Source of the DNA: Nigrospora sphaerica
Taxonomy: Eukaryota > Ascomycota > Sordariomycetes > Amphisphaeriales > Apiosporaceae
Assembly (NCBI GenBank): GCA_018287875.1
Contig: JAGVVL010000001.1
Coordinates: 9,176,001-9,240,000 of the forward strand
Length of the DNA stretch: 64,000 nucleotides
Direction: 5' to 3'
A model generated the notes under the pieces. That model saw only the letters and a program-made list of their open reading frames with translations. It was not told the DNA's origin and did no database searches. The translations under genes and the position numbers were made by a program. This document shows positions 10,800-22,229 of this stretch, one piece after another (the first letter of the stretch is position 1; every line of letters begins with the position of its first letter).

Positions 10800-13300
10800 T
10801 TAATTGCTAGCTGAGCTCCTAAGAGTAGCTTAGCCTAGTTATGCTAGGTTAGAGCTATATAAGAGCGTAAGTACACGAGAACCTCTTAATTAGCTCGTTT
10901 AGTTGCTCTATTAGTGTTAAGGTAGAAGGCGGTACTTAGCCTCTGATCTATTAATGTAAGCTAGCAAAGTCGCGTTCAAAATCGGCCAGTCCAGTTAGAG
11001 CCCCTATCACTTGTGATGGCTCTTAGGAATCCGTGGAACCGTTAAAAGGCTCTCATAAAGGTCTCGGCGTAGGCTTCCGCTTCCATTGTTATCATGGCCT
11101 CTAAGGTTACCTCTTTAAATAGCCTATTAGTGATCACTATTAGGAAGCTCGGGTCGGTCTCGTATATAGTTAGTAAATCCGTCATAAAGTCGATCGAGAT
11201 CTCTATATAGAACCTATCCGGGACCGGTAGCAGCTTAAGAAGCCCTTACTTCGCGTCTCTCTAGACTCTCTTTTTACTGCAGGTGTCGCAGTTCCTTAGG
11301 AATTAACGAACTGCCAGTGTAAGGCCAGGCCAGAAGAAGCTTCGGTTTAGGATACTAATTGTTCTGTCCCTTCCTAGGTGTCCTGAAGTGTGCGAGTTGT
11401 GGGCGTTCTAGATTAAGGCTGTCTTAAGGGGCTCGTACGCTGGTATCCAGATTCTGTTACGAAACCTAACTCTTCCTTCCGGGTCTAGCTTATATTCCGA
11501 TATCGATACGACGCCTTTTAAGCTAGGACTAAAAGACTGCTGCTTTATACGGAGGTCTGCCACTATAGTTCGGTAATCGGGATCCTTCTCGATAGCTTGG
11601 TTCTAAAGCGTCTGAAGGTCTTTATAGGCGAAGCACTCGTCTCCTAATAGGAATTGCTAGCTATCGATATTTAGGACTCCAACACCGAGGTCCTCACTCT
11701 CCTCCTTATCCGCTAGTTGCCTCTTGTGAGGATCTCCCTTGTCCTTAAGGAGCTGTTGGTAACGGCCTTTCGTTCTCTCGTTATCGTACCTATCCGGTTT
11801 GTTTTGCTCTCTTCTAGACAGCGTATCGGGCCTGTCTGCTAGCCTCCCCAGTCAGTAATAGAGCTTATAAGAGTACCTCTTGAGCTTGACTACCTAGCGA
11901 GCTTGTCTCTGTGAGGTATCTTGCCTTTCGAAAGTATTCGAGGTTCTTATAGTCCGTTAGGATCTCGAAGGGCTCTCGTATGCTCCTTAGTATCCCGTCC
12001 CACGCGTTAAGGCAGTCTATCACTGCTAAGAGTTCTTTATTGTGGATCTCGTAGTTGAACTCTGCTAGGGAGAGCTTCCGGGAGTGGTATGCTATTAAGT
12101 GTAGTAGATTGTCTTCGCCGTACTATAATAAACAGCCTCCAAGGCTATGTCCTGAGCAGTCTATCTCGACTACCGTTTATCAGTCTGCGTCCTATTAGGC
12201 TAGGACTAGAGCTTCGATAAAACGTCTCTTAAGGTGCTCGAAAGCGCCCTGTTACTCTCGTTCCCATTAAAACGGGGTTCCTTTCTTAGTTAAGGCGGTT
12301 AGCAGCTGTGCGATCGCTGAATACTCAAGTATGAACGTTCGGTAAAAGTTTGCGAATCCTAGGAAGCTGCGTACTCCTTTAAGCGTCTTAAGAGCTTCCC
12401 ACTCTTAAATCGCGAGTACTTTCTAAAGGTCTATTCGTACTCCTTTACCTGCTTCGATAATAAACCCTAGGTATTTAATTTCCTTTACTACGAACTCGCA
12501 TTTGCTAAAGTCGAGACCTAAGCTAGCGTTTTATAAGCAGCTTAGGACCTTCTCGACTTCTTTTATATAGTCCTCCCTACTCCCTAAAAAGTAAATAAGG
12601 ATATCGTCTATATAAGCTAAATAGGAATAGTTTAGTAAATCTTTTAAAGTGTAGTTGATATACTGTTAGAATATAGCTGGCGCCCTAGCTAATCCGAATA
12701 GTGTCACGAGCCACTTGTATAGGCCGAACCTGGTCTTAAAGGCTGTCTTCTATTCCTCGCCTGCAGCGATTTGGATCTTATAAAACGCTACTCGGATATC
12801 GAGCTTCGTAAGCTAGCGTGCTCCCAAGAGCATCGTGAGTGTCTCTCGGATTAGCGGCAGAGGGTAGCTGTCTCTCTTTGTAATCGCGTTAAGCGCTCTA
12901 AAATCGCAGTAAAAGCGTAGTCCGCCTCCCGGCTTTTTCACAAACAGCACGGGAGCTCCTCTACCGGAGCTGCTCGCTCGGATATAGTTCTTATCTAGTA
13001 GGTCCGTTAAAGTCTTCCGTAGCACTAAGAGCTCTTCGCGTGACATTCTATATAGGGGGCCTTAAGGAACCTCTAGTTCCTTACTATCGGTTCCCTTCGT
13101 TAAAGGGATCGTGTAGTTTACCCTTAATCGGTGTGGTAGTAAGCAGTTGTCGGCTGCTGGGTTAAATAGGTCCTTCCACTTTCGTAACTCCTTTGGGAGT
13201 CTCTTATACTGTACTTGTTTAGCCTTAGGTTCGAGGGCCTTTTTAATGTCCGATAATAAGGCTGCGAACACCTGTATCTCGCGTGAGCTTTATAAGCGTC
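10800..13300 (-). pseudogene. Gypsy-1 pol: RT, RNase H, integrase (decayed)
   Basis: The minus strand shows [39 protein letters not shown] (about 12813-13046) and the RT catalytic box AYIDDILIYFLGS near 12600. RNase H follows with IDCSGHSLGGCLLQYG and HSRKLSLAEFNYEIHNKEL (about 12170-11990), then integrase with IDFMTDLLTIYETD and ITSDRGSNWTGRF (about 11200-11000). Stops and a few frame breaks separate the domains, so no functional polyprotein can be made. Confidence 0.88.
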
Positions 13301-13849
13301 TTACTTGTCTTATAAGCGTTCTAATAAAGGCCGCTCCTATCTCTTTAGGCGGTTTAATAAAAGAGCTCTTCGTAGCTTCTATATCTTATATACGAAACTC
13401 TCCTTAAGACCTTATAAGGAGTTCGCGCGCTACTACATTATACACTACCCGATATTTCTCGAACTAGGGCTTCCTAAGTATAAGGGAATAGTTTAAGCTT
13501 AGTACCACGTATCTATAGATTCTCTAAGAGAACCCTTCGAGGTCGATCTCTAAGTAAGCGATCTCCGAGATACGAGGGTCTTATTTTTGAGAGCTTTTTA
13601 TAAAGGTAGCTTCGCGTAATACTCAAGGTCGTGTTAGGATCCTTAGTAGGTCTAGCTATCGAGCTAGCTTTTCGCTAATCGCTATATAGCAGTTGTATCC
13701 AGTGTCGGCCAGGATAGGAATAAACTTCTCATTATTCACGAGGCCCTCAATAGTAAGTGCCAAACTATTTATAAGCTTCTCTATCTTCGGTAGCGACAGG
13801 GTGGCTGCTGTTGACCTCTAAGGACGACTTCCCTTAGAGGTTACTTTTT

Positions 13850-14990
13850 TTCCGAATCCGATATCTTAACTCCGCTACTCTCGCTAGCGTCTTACTTGGC
13901 CTTTATACTGTGCACTTGTATGCTAGGGCGTTTCGTAAGCCTTAGTTTACACGTTATTATTCTATACCCTTGCTTCCTATATCTTAAGTATAAGCCGTCG
14001 TCTCTTCGCTTTTGTATCTCTTTAAGGGAGGCCTATACAGCCCTTATATAAAACGACCTGCTCTGGCCTTGTCCTTTAAGCTTTTTTTTATCGAGGGGGT
14101 TTATTCTAGTTATAACTGTGTCTTCCCCTTTATCTTACTTCCATGCTTTGTAGGAGGGGCTCGAGAGCTCCGTGGGGGGCTTAGTTAAGCTCGGATACCG
14201 CCAAGGAGTAAGAGACTCCAGTTTCGAGGCCGTTAGCATAATCTAGTCAACCGCTTAAACGTAGTTTATCGAGATCGTGACCGCTACTAGGCTTCTCGTG
14301 AGCTGGTCGTTTAAGGCTCCCTTAAAGAAGGCGAGCTTAACTTAGTCGGCCCAGTCTGTCCCTTCTGCTTCCGCTAGCGTCTTTTCGAAGTCCATATAAA
14401 AAGCGTCGAACGTCTATCCTCGAGCTTACTTAAGCTCTTTAAGCTTTAAGGTGGCGGTCTTCTAGTTGTTCCTATCTGTGTACCTATTTACGAGGTACTC
14501 AAGAAGGTCTTTCGGGTTGTACGCTTTATTGCTTCCTCTAGATAGGAAGTAGGAGCTTGCGAGCGCTTTAAGACCGTCTCCTAAGTATAAGTAGACTACG
14601 AACTATCTGTCCTTTTATATGCCGATTATCGCTACGTCGGCATTTAGCTTGTGGCTTATTAAGGCCTTCTATGCTGGGAATTAAGTTCGCTCCCCTTCGA
14701 ACTTAGGGGGCCAGGGGAAGGCTTTCTACTTTAGCTGCGGTTTGTATGCAGGCCTCATAAGGGCCTCGCTCGACTCGGCTTACGTCGACGGTGGGGTTAA
14801 CGTGGCTTGGTCCCGCTGCTGTTGGACCTCCGCAAGCCTTTTCTCGAAGTGCGCTGTTATTTCTCGCGACTGTCTAGCGAACAGGTTTTCGAGGAGATCG
14901 AGCGTCGGTTATGGAATGCCTGCTGCTAAGTCTCGCAGGTCCCTATCTCCTCTACCCTTATCCGTTGTGTCGTGGCGTTGCATCTTAGGG
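13850..14990 (-). pseudogene. Gypsy-1 gag-like region (decayed)
   Basis: Minus-strand translation starts near 14983 with a charged N terminus, then FEKRLAEVQQQ. Further on come gag-type helices ending in FYMDFEKTLAEAEGTDWAD and VKLAFFKGALNDQLTRSLV (about 14420-14290). There are frequent in-frame stops. The position next to the 5' LTR and the Retrotrans_gag-like pattern support the call. No zinc knuckle was found. Confidence 0.7.
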
Positions 14991-15058
14991 AAGCTCTTAA
15001 GTCGCGTACACGCGGCTCTCGGGAGATATAAGATACGAATAAATTGATCTAGAAAATA

Positions 15059-15390
15059 TATGAGAGGCTGAGCCTTGAAGCACTATCGAAGGGGCCAAAT
15101 GCTGTTTATTTTCTAGATAGGAAAGAGAGAAGAGAACCGTCTTCAGGAGGCCGGGCGCAGCGTCTCGTTAAATCTTGCGAGACTGGACCGGAACGTTCGG
15201 ATAGGAACGTTCGGACTGGAACGTTCGGATCGGAACGTTCGGATCGCTTGCTCAGCTCCCCCCCTCCTAGGTCTTGACCACTAGCCTGGCGTTCGAATGG
15301 AGAGACCTACTCGGAGCCACATGTGAGGGGTTCGTGAGACGCTCAGGCCAGGTGCGCCTGAGCCTATCTCCCAGGTCCCAACCTGTAACA
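15059..15390 (-). repeat. Gypsy-1 LTR (5' LTR), inversion breakpoint
   Basis: TATGAGAGG to CTGTAACA, 332 bp. The DNA directly right of it (CCTTCGCC, copia relic) is not the expected pogo B end. Together with the opposed LTR at 34888-35216 this marks one end of an inversion. Confidence 0.9.
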
Positions 15391-16060
15391 CCTTCGCCTG
15401 CTTACAGCTATCTCGCTTCCTCACGAATCTAAGTTAAGAGCATCTTAAGGCAGCTAACTGGTGTATACGGTACGCGTTTAGCACTAGATATATGTCGATA
15501 CGCTACGGAATAAAGAAACCAGTGCAGTCTATCCCACAGGCGCTAGTTATCTTAACGGATGCTTCATTTGCAGACGATCCGGAGACGCGTCGTTCTTCCT
15601 AGGGATACCTTATCTAGCTATTCGGAGGACCAGTAGCTTAAAAGGCCAGCCGATAAACGACAGTTACTACTTCCACCACGGAGGCAGAGCTTCTGGCGCT
15701 TAGCGAGACAGCTAAGGAGACCATAGCACTTCAGAGGCTATTCAGAGATATCTAACTCGTTCTAGACGTGCCTTTTAACATCTCCTGCGATAACCAGCAG
15801 ACGATACGCCTTGTTATTAGCAATCAGGAGAGGGTATTTATAAAGTTAAGGCACGTTAATATACACAACCTCTGGCTCCGCTAAAAATACTCTAGGGGCT
15901 CATTTTAATTGATCTATCTCGCTATAAAGGACATACCAGCCGACGGACTAACGAAGAATCTACCACGGGCGAGATTTGAGCAATTTAGAGCGACTCTCAA
16001 CCTTTAGGATATCCGATAAACGATTAAGGAAGCAGAGAATGGAAAACAACGTATATAGAT
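15391..16060 (+). pseudogene. Ty1/copia RNase H fragment (relic)
   Basis: The plus strand encodes, with stops, ADASFADDPETRRSS, GYLI.LFGGPVA.KASR, TTVTTSTTEAELLALSETAK, PFNISCDNQQTIRLV, FIKLRHVNIHNLWLR and DIPADGLTKNLPRARFEQF. This is the copia-type RNase H with its DQQ/DN-T and ADGLTK signatures. The element is cut off on the left exactly at the gypsy-1 LTR, so everything upstream (gag, INT, RT) is missing. The stops are of CAG/TGG-to-TAG type. Confidence 0.85.
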
Positions 16061-16274
16061 TGAAGAATCTTAAAGCATCGTAGATAAGATACTACCTGCT
16101 GCTAAGAGCAGGGCGTTAGTATTTATAAACGCACCGACCCTGCTTTCCCTTCCTTTAAGCCTCCTTTATATGGTACTGCATATAAGGAACGCGCTCCCTA
16201 AGCTCCATAATAGGGCCAAGCTCCGTAGGATTGTCGCCGGAAACACTGAAGGAACTGGAGCTCGAGTTTAAGTC

Positions 16275-17052
16275 CTACTTTCTCCGTTTGCCACGCCTCT
16301 CAGGCAGCTTAGTACGCGCACTAGGGCTAGGCGTAGGCGTCTCGGGCGCTAGAGAAGACTTAAAAGGTGGAGGGGAAGAGAGCGGCGAAGAGCTGTCGGA
16401 TATAGGAGCGCTGCGAGGCTTAAGAGAGCCCACGTCGCCTCCAAGAAGCGTGTGGTCATCAGGAAGGCCATGCAGGTCGCGCAAGCCCTTCACAGTTGCT
16501 CTTATACGACGAATCTAAGGCTTCAAGCCTATCAGAACAGCCAGCAGGAGAATCAGCAGCAAAAAGGTACTCACAACGTTCTAAACTAGGCTGTTTAGCT
16601 TACGTAACAGGGAACGAGCAGCTAAGGCAAGCCACTTGGGCACCTCCTCGCACTGATGGTTATTTAAAGTGCACTCGTAGTACTTCAAGGCACCTAGTAA
16701 GCAAGTATTGTGGTAATAGCCATAAGAATAACGCTCAGTACCACGCAAATAGGGGAGACAGGGTGTGAAGCGCAAGTCACCTTTTTGGCGCCGCAGAATA
16801 GCCATCTCAGTGCGAGACAGGCTGGCGGCCTTGCGAGCCTTATCCTTAGCCCTGGCGCGCTTAATAAGCTCTCTGGTACGCTTAAGCTCCTCGGGGTCTA
16901 TATCGGACTCGCTATCCTCGTGATCGCGACTAGGCTTGCCGCTGCCCTAGAAAGGCGCACGCCCGCCACTGCCCTAGCCAACCGCTATGAAGCGAAAAGT
17001 TAGCAAAATGAGCACCAGAGAACAGGCGAGGTGCGAACAAACCAGCAGACAT
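16275..17052 (-). CDS. Candidate spliced gene of unknown function, one premature stop
   Basis: On the minus strand a TATAAA (17183-17188) lies about 130 bp before an ATG (17050-17052) and is followed by a CT-rich leader. The first frame reads about 24 good codons. A long open stretch then runs from 16946 to about 16575 (charged region with PEELKRTRELIKRARAKDKA, then a Cys/Tyr/His-containing part). It has one TAG near its end that could be a RIP-mutated CAG. A clean intron follows (16515-16574, GTGAGT donor, CTTAG acceptor, phase 0), leading to a Ser/Pro-rich C terminus that stops at 16275. The first intron boundaries are unresolved. No known domain was seen. Composition is unlike the RIPed elements around it. 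It may be an orphan host gene or a gene once carried by a transposon. Confidence 0.4.
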
Positions 17053-17182
17053 TGCTGATGATACTGGAAAATAGCGAGAAGAAGCTAGATAGATGGCCTG
17101 AAAGGCAAGAGAAGAAGTGCAGAAGACAGTGGGAAGCGCAATAATGATAATAAGGGGAAGAAGAAGCCGGGGGAGGGCTTCC

Positions 17183-17188
17183 TTTATA
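17183..17188 (-). promoter_or_regulatory. TATA box for the 16.3-17.1 kb candidate gene
   Basis: GGGTATAAAGG on the minus strand, followed by about 130 bp of CT-rich leader before the ATG at 17052. Confidence 0.45.
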
Positions 17189-17637
17189 CCCTTAAGCCTC
17201 TAAAGACACGCCCCATTCGAAGTTGCTCACCGAAGCTGCCAGACTCGCGATAAATCCACCTGGGCAGCGAGTGACGGGACACTGACTCACTCAGAAGCAG
17301 CGCGAGAGTTTAGATGACTAAGATATCGCTAAGCAACGCGTGCAGTGAAGCAGCACAGCGGCTCTCACCGACAAGAGGAGTCAAGATACAGACGTGCCGC
17401 ATTTAAAGAGAGGAGTTGTGATTTCGTATGAGTTGCGGCTGCGAGGAGTTCTGACGTGCTATTAATTAGAACAACTCATCGTCTGATCTCAATGCGCGGC
17501 TGTTACTTACAACAACTCATCGTCCGATCTTAGGGATGATCGCAGCCCGCAAGCGAAAACTCAAAAGGATCGCTTCATAGGACCCTTACTAAGCGATTTT
17601 CAGCCACACCGAGCGGATCGGTTCGGCTGAGGGGGTG

Positions 17638-17827
17638 TGTCGCGAGACGAGCCTATTGTCACTAACAAGCCTACCAGGTCACGTGACTTTATGTAAGCTC
17701 AAGAGCCTAGCCTGTCAGGCAGGCTACGGAACTACTATATCTACGTCTGGATCCTCAGATAGTTTTCCTTTGTTTTTCCTAATAGAACAACTAGAACCTC
17801 GTTCCTCACGTCCCCTGAAGTGCGACA
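17638..17827 (+). repeat. Solo LTR-like copy, about 190-bp family
   Basis: TGTCGCGAGACG to GTGCGACA with TGTCGC/GCGACA inverted ends and an internal CCAGGTCACGTGA shared with the copies at 6625, 8412 and 17981. No matching flanking duplication was found. Confidence 0.65.
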
Positions 17828-17980
17828 ACTATATATCGCGACTTTTCGCTAGCGTTATTCTTATTATATAAGTAATTACGAATTTAAATAACATGTATCT
17901 AATGATTTTCCATTTTTTATATGCTATTTATAAGTCCTCACCTCTGACTCTGTTTTTCTACAAGCTCAGTATAAAGTAGC

Positions 17981-18179
17981 TGTGGCAATATGAGGCTATC
18001 ACCAGTTTCGCTTATTAGGTCACGTGAGGAGCTACAGGGACCTGATGTAGGTCCTATGGAGCACGTGGGTAGCGATCCCCCGCTACGAGTATATAGTCTG
18101 CCATGGGTGGCCCTTTCTTTTGTCCTTTCTAATGGATAGCCTTGAACCTATCGCTTGCCACGCCTCCCCCAGTGCGACA
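17981..18179 (+). repeat. Solo LTR, about 199 bp, same family
   Basis: TGTGGCAATATGAGGC to CAGTGCGACA. It is less AT-shifted than the 6625 copy and so is the better reference for this LTR family. No internal retroelement sequence adjoins it. Confidence 0.75.
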
Positions 18180-20590
18180 GTAGCGTACCCATCTCCTTGA
18201 AGTACCCTAGGTGTAATTTAAGAGCGCTGGTGATTAGGTACCACTTAAATCGTATGAGCTAAACCGCTAGAAAGAGTACTATAGGCTAGTCCGTTCTTCG
18301 TAGTTTTAGAGGCTGGTGGCCTTCGAAGCAGCGGTAAGAGGGGTGGTAGCCATGCGGAGGCCAGACCGCCTACGCCCTTAAAGACGACCGCAGCTCGCGC
18401 CTAGCATATAGAGCAAGGCATTCGGCTAGGTGAGCCTCCTCATTGTGACGATTATTAGACTCAATGGCCATGGCTAGAGCATCGCTCTACTTTGGGCCTT
18501 TAGCTCCGCTCTTAGCAACCGAATAAGAAATAAGCTTCTGTTAAAGACGGCTAGTGAGCATTCAATAGTAAAGACAGGTGTTTAATGGCCCGCTAAAATG
18601 CCTATCGGCGTGGCATTCAGAGGAGCCATGCCATTAGAAAGTACATGCTAAAGCATAATACTAAATATATATTATATCCCCGTAGCCATAGGGCTAGCTA
18701 CTATAAATTTTAGTGGATGTGGCATGCGTATATATCAATGAGTTAGCTTTAAGGAGTTAGGAGTGCGTGCCCCTCCTTATAATACACCTCAAGTGCTTAA
18801 TATAAAGCGCTACATAGAAATTTCGCTTGAAGAGTGGCTACACCGTAAAGTCTCGCTGATTAAACTAATTTCGGTGGCGAAATGTGTACGACTTTGTAAC
18901 TCAGCTTTGATTGTTATGGTTGCTAGCCGCATTTCACTGTCCGTCCCCCGACGGTGCGGATCTACCGTAACACTTGTGGACTATAAAGAGGCCTCATCGG
19001 CCGCGGGGTGGGAACTTTAAGTTGCCCTCAGCTAGCGTCACCTACGTGCCGCTGATACGCATCAGCCGCTCTCTAAATCTCCCTTCTCATATGGCCGGCG
19101 TCCTAACTCTTTAGGCTGGTTGTCGGGGGCTACCCCGCGATTTCGGGCCAGGGTCTAGGCCACAGAGCCCGGCAACTCCCCAGTGTTAAGGCGGGCCTTG
19201 GCCTTTAGTGTTCAGCATGCTTAATGCTGAACCTAAGGCCTTAAGCTGATACGTTCACGTTCGATGCTGGCTAAGTACGTACCATGGCTTCACATGCGGG
19301 TTGTGGGTGCATCGTAAAAATAAGCTTTTCGCCATTGCGTTCAGCCCGCTGTGCCCACCGCCACCGTCTTTGCGCTACTTTCTGAACTAGCAAGCACACC
19401 TGGAGGCGGCAGCACGTAGTTGCATTCTAGGGAAAGGCCAGACACACTAAGGCTTGGGAGGTCATACCAAATGCCCGTGACGACTAACGCAAGACACTCC
19501 AGTCCAGACCCTCTACTCCATAGTTGTCTTTAAAGGTCTGCTTGTCTTAGCATGTCCTCTCCTAAGAGGGCTGGCTGGCATGGGGCTCGATATGAATATA
19601 GAATATTAGAACGGGGAGTAGCTATTCTTTTCATGCCGTGATCGGTTGTACCGTGAACCCATCCGTGTTTCCATGCAGTCCTTACATGCGATTCCCCTGT
19701 CCGCTAAGCCTTTATCCTTTGTTTCCAGCGCCGCGCCAACCCTAAGCCAACCTTCTGCGCTCCGATCACCACAGCCTTAAAAGTCGGAGAGGTCCCACCT
19801 CTAGTTGCGTAGGATAACCTGTGTTCCAGAGCCCTATAGATAGGACCTCGAAAGGCAGAACCTCTAAAGCTGGCGACAGAGCCTCCAGGGCTCCTAGAGG
19901 TTGGACATACAGCCAAACGCCTCTAAGGCTCCTTGAGTACGTATAGAAACAAGTCACTTTCGCACTTCGCCCAGTAGTACTGGCGGCCACCACATAGGTT
20001 AGTGCACACTAACTCCGCTAGCGTTCTCGACGCGGATTAGCTGCCGAGGTTGTGAGTTCACTCGGCGAGGTGAACTGCCTCGGCGCCGTGCAGCGCTAAC
20101 TGAGTTCTGGCACATCTGCTGACTCGCGAGGTTAAGAGGATAAGGCTATCGCGAGCCTCGTCGGCGCTAGAGGGAACGTCAGCGACAAAAGACGGGTACG
20201 CTTTTAGCGAGCCTCGCTAGCATACGGTGCGGCGGGGGTGACGGAGCACTGACTCGAGGAGAGGCGAGATGAGAGTGATTTTAGCCTCACCTCGACGGTG
20301 AAGACCCTGTAAAAGAGCGTTCGCGCTATACGTCAAGTCGGTTCGAGGCTCGGTGTGAGACTTAGCGCGCAACGTCACGATGATCCGCCGTTCTGGACAC
20401 GCAACAGCTTCTTTTCTCAGCTTTCCCTGTACGTACACGTAGGACGCTGGCGAAAAGCGGGCGTTGAGAAGCCCGGCTAAATGCATGGGTATCACGGATT
20501 AACAAGAACAGTCCGACGCTGACCTCCCCACACAGAACAGAACATGGCCTTACATACAGGTAGGTGGCCTAGATGAATCTATTGGAATGC
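18180..20590. other. Gene-free stretch with dispersed repeat copy 2
   Basis: I recognise no coding gene. 18499-19230 repeats 411-1090. From about 20000 to 20560 the composition is GC-richer, with CTCGCGAGG/GCGAGCCTCG motifs recurring on both strands, but no family was recognised. Confidence 0.4.
18499..19230 (+). repeat. Dispersed repeat, copy 2 (diverged)
   Basis: Matches 411-1090 in order: TTAGCTCCGCTC, AGAAATAAGCTTCTGT, CTATCGGCGT and GCCTTTAGTGTTCAG. Spacing differs between copies, and the middle is poorly alignable by eye. Confidence 0.5.
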
Positions 20591-20622
20591 AACTCGGTCT
20601 CACCCTTAAGCACACACTTGTG

Positions 20623-20630
20623 TATAAAAG
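20623..20630 (+). promoter_or_regulatory. TATA box of the cysteine-rich peptide gene
   Basis: TATAAAAG about 165 bp upstream of the ATG at 20795, followed by a C/T-rich leader. Confidence 0.55.
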
Positions 20631-20794
20631 GGAGTCTCCTCTCCCCTCCGGTTCTCATGCTCTATTTAAACCACCACTCTTCTACCCACACCTAAGGGAG
20701 TCCAACCCAGCTTCAGACACCATCCTTCCAAATATCACAGCTTTTGATAACATCAATCCCTTACTTTCCAATTTTGAACAATTGTCCCATCACA

Positions 20795-21013
20795 ATGCAG
20801 TTCTCCATGATCTTCTTACTCGGTCTTGCTGGCTGCACCATGGCTGCACCTAGCCTCCTCAATGAACGGGTGCGTATGCAATCTCCTTAATACGTGCTGT
20901 AATCTAAAGACCTGGCTTTTCTAATCTTAACGTTAAAGCAAACGACGATATGCGGCACTTGCGCCCTAGGATGTTGCGGTAGCGATTTGTGTGTCGAAGG
21001 AGTGTGCACGTAG
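20795..21013 (+). CDS. Small secreted six-cysteine peptide (spliced)
   Basis: Exon 1 (20795-20869, 25 codons) encodes a signal peptide of about 17-18 residues. A 69-bp intron (20870-20938) has GTGCGT donor, CTAAT/CTTAAC branch-like sites and TTAAAG acceptor, phase 0. Exon 2 (20939-21010) encodes 24 residues with six cysteines spaced C-x2-C-x3-CC-x4-C-x4-C, then TAG at 21011. The precursor is about 49 residues. The C-C-CC-C-C order is the one seen in inhibitor-cystine-knot and other small disulfide-rich folds, but spacing alone does not prove that fold or any activity. An effector, antimicrobial or signalling role is possible. It is too short and too split to appear as a long ORF. The TATA box, signal peptide, intron and Cys pattern together support a real gene within a repeat-rich region. 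Confidence 0.7.
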
Positions 21014-22229
21014 TGTACGTGATACAGCAGGTGCAAGTCTATTTCATTACTAACTAGTAATTTATATATATAGACTAAAAGTAGTACAAAAGAATAACTA
21101 TAGCATTGATGGAGAAATTACTATATTAGGGGCTGTCCTTATTACTTTTAAGAACTCTACACTTTTAAACGAAACGTTATATTTTAAAGTTTTACGGGAC
21201 TGCACACTAGGTAGCTTTGATAGGTAGTGCCAGCCCGTGAAACGTCTGCTAGCTAAAAGTCTGGCCTCTATAGTAGATAGCTCATACGCTAAAGGGCTTG
21301 TTAACATAGCGCGCTTCCCCCGCTATCCTTATACATAGACTTCTTCTCTGCTTCAGCTTATTCTTATAGCTTAGCTAATTATTAATAGCTATTACATAGC
21401 CTTGTAAATCCGTATAACATATAATTATACATAAGTCATTTTCATTCTAAAATGACATTCTACATTATTATAAAGGTGATGTATAGAAGGTAAAGGGCAT
21501 ACTATTTTATAAATCCTACTCTTTATAGCTTATATATACCCACGATATCTAGTTAAATAACCTAAGTTATTACTCCTCTCTCTTTAATAGCTTGCATTAA
21601 TTTTAATTATGGGTAGTTTTAAGGTGCCTAGTTAATCACAAATATAGTAACTATAAAGAACATTGTTATTTTAATATAAGATATAATAATATGCTTAAGA
21701 GGTAGATTAAAGTCATTATATAGATGTCATTATCACGGGGCTAATAAAAGCACATCCTAATAAACTACACCACGACACCTTTGTAGAGAATTATAGAAAA
21801 GGATTAGGATACGAAAGCTAAGAGACTTAAAATCTCTTAGGGTCGTATTTATTAGTTAGCCACAGCCGGGACTTCGCTCCGGTCCTATCCGAATGCCTAC
21901 CACTAAGGCCGCTTTAATAGGATCGGCGAAGGCCAATTGGCCTCCGTCGTCGTCCTCGTCGAAGGGGCCAGAACCCTTTATAATCGACTTTAAGAGATGT
22001 AGTTCTCTAATAATGAATTTGAAAAATTGTCGCTTAATAATGACTCCACTTGAATAAAACACTAATAGAGCGATATTATCATCGTTCCTGTTACTGTTCT
22101 TATTATCGTTTTTATTGTCGTTCTTATCATCGTCTTATTATCTTTCTTATGATAAAGAAAGAATACATAAGTAAGTCTTTTATAGATTTTAACTTTGAAT
22201 GTGGTCATTATTAATTGATATTAAACTTA
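21014..22229. other. AT-rich gene-free stretch
   Basis: Strongly AT-rich, TpA-dense sequence with no supported gene, consistent with an old RIPed repeat whose identity is lost. A few simple repeats occur near 22080-22150 (TTATCGTTNTTATCGT type). Confidence 0.5.

Larger units (their letters stand above)
9622..15390 (-). mobile_element. Ty3/gypsy LTR retrotransposon (gypsy-1), near full length, RIP-inactivated
   Basis: Two LTRs of about 330 bp bound 5.1 kb of internal DNA. The coding strand is minus: gag-like region (about 14990-13850), protease/RT region, RNase H (about 12180-11880), then integrase (about 11330-10800). This order (RT-RNase H-INT) is that of Ty3/gypsy. Every domain contains TAG/TAA stops. 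The left flanking pentamer is CACTC (9617-9621), but the right flank is CCTTC, not a duplication. The true partner CACTC is found inverted at 34883-34887, which is explained by an inversion with a breakpoint in the right LTR. Confidence 0.92.
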
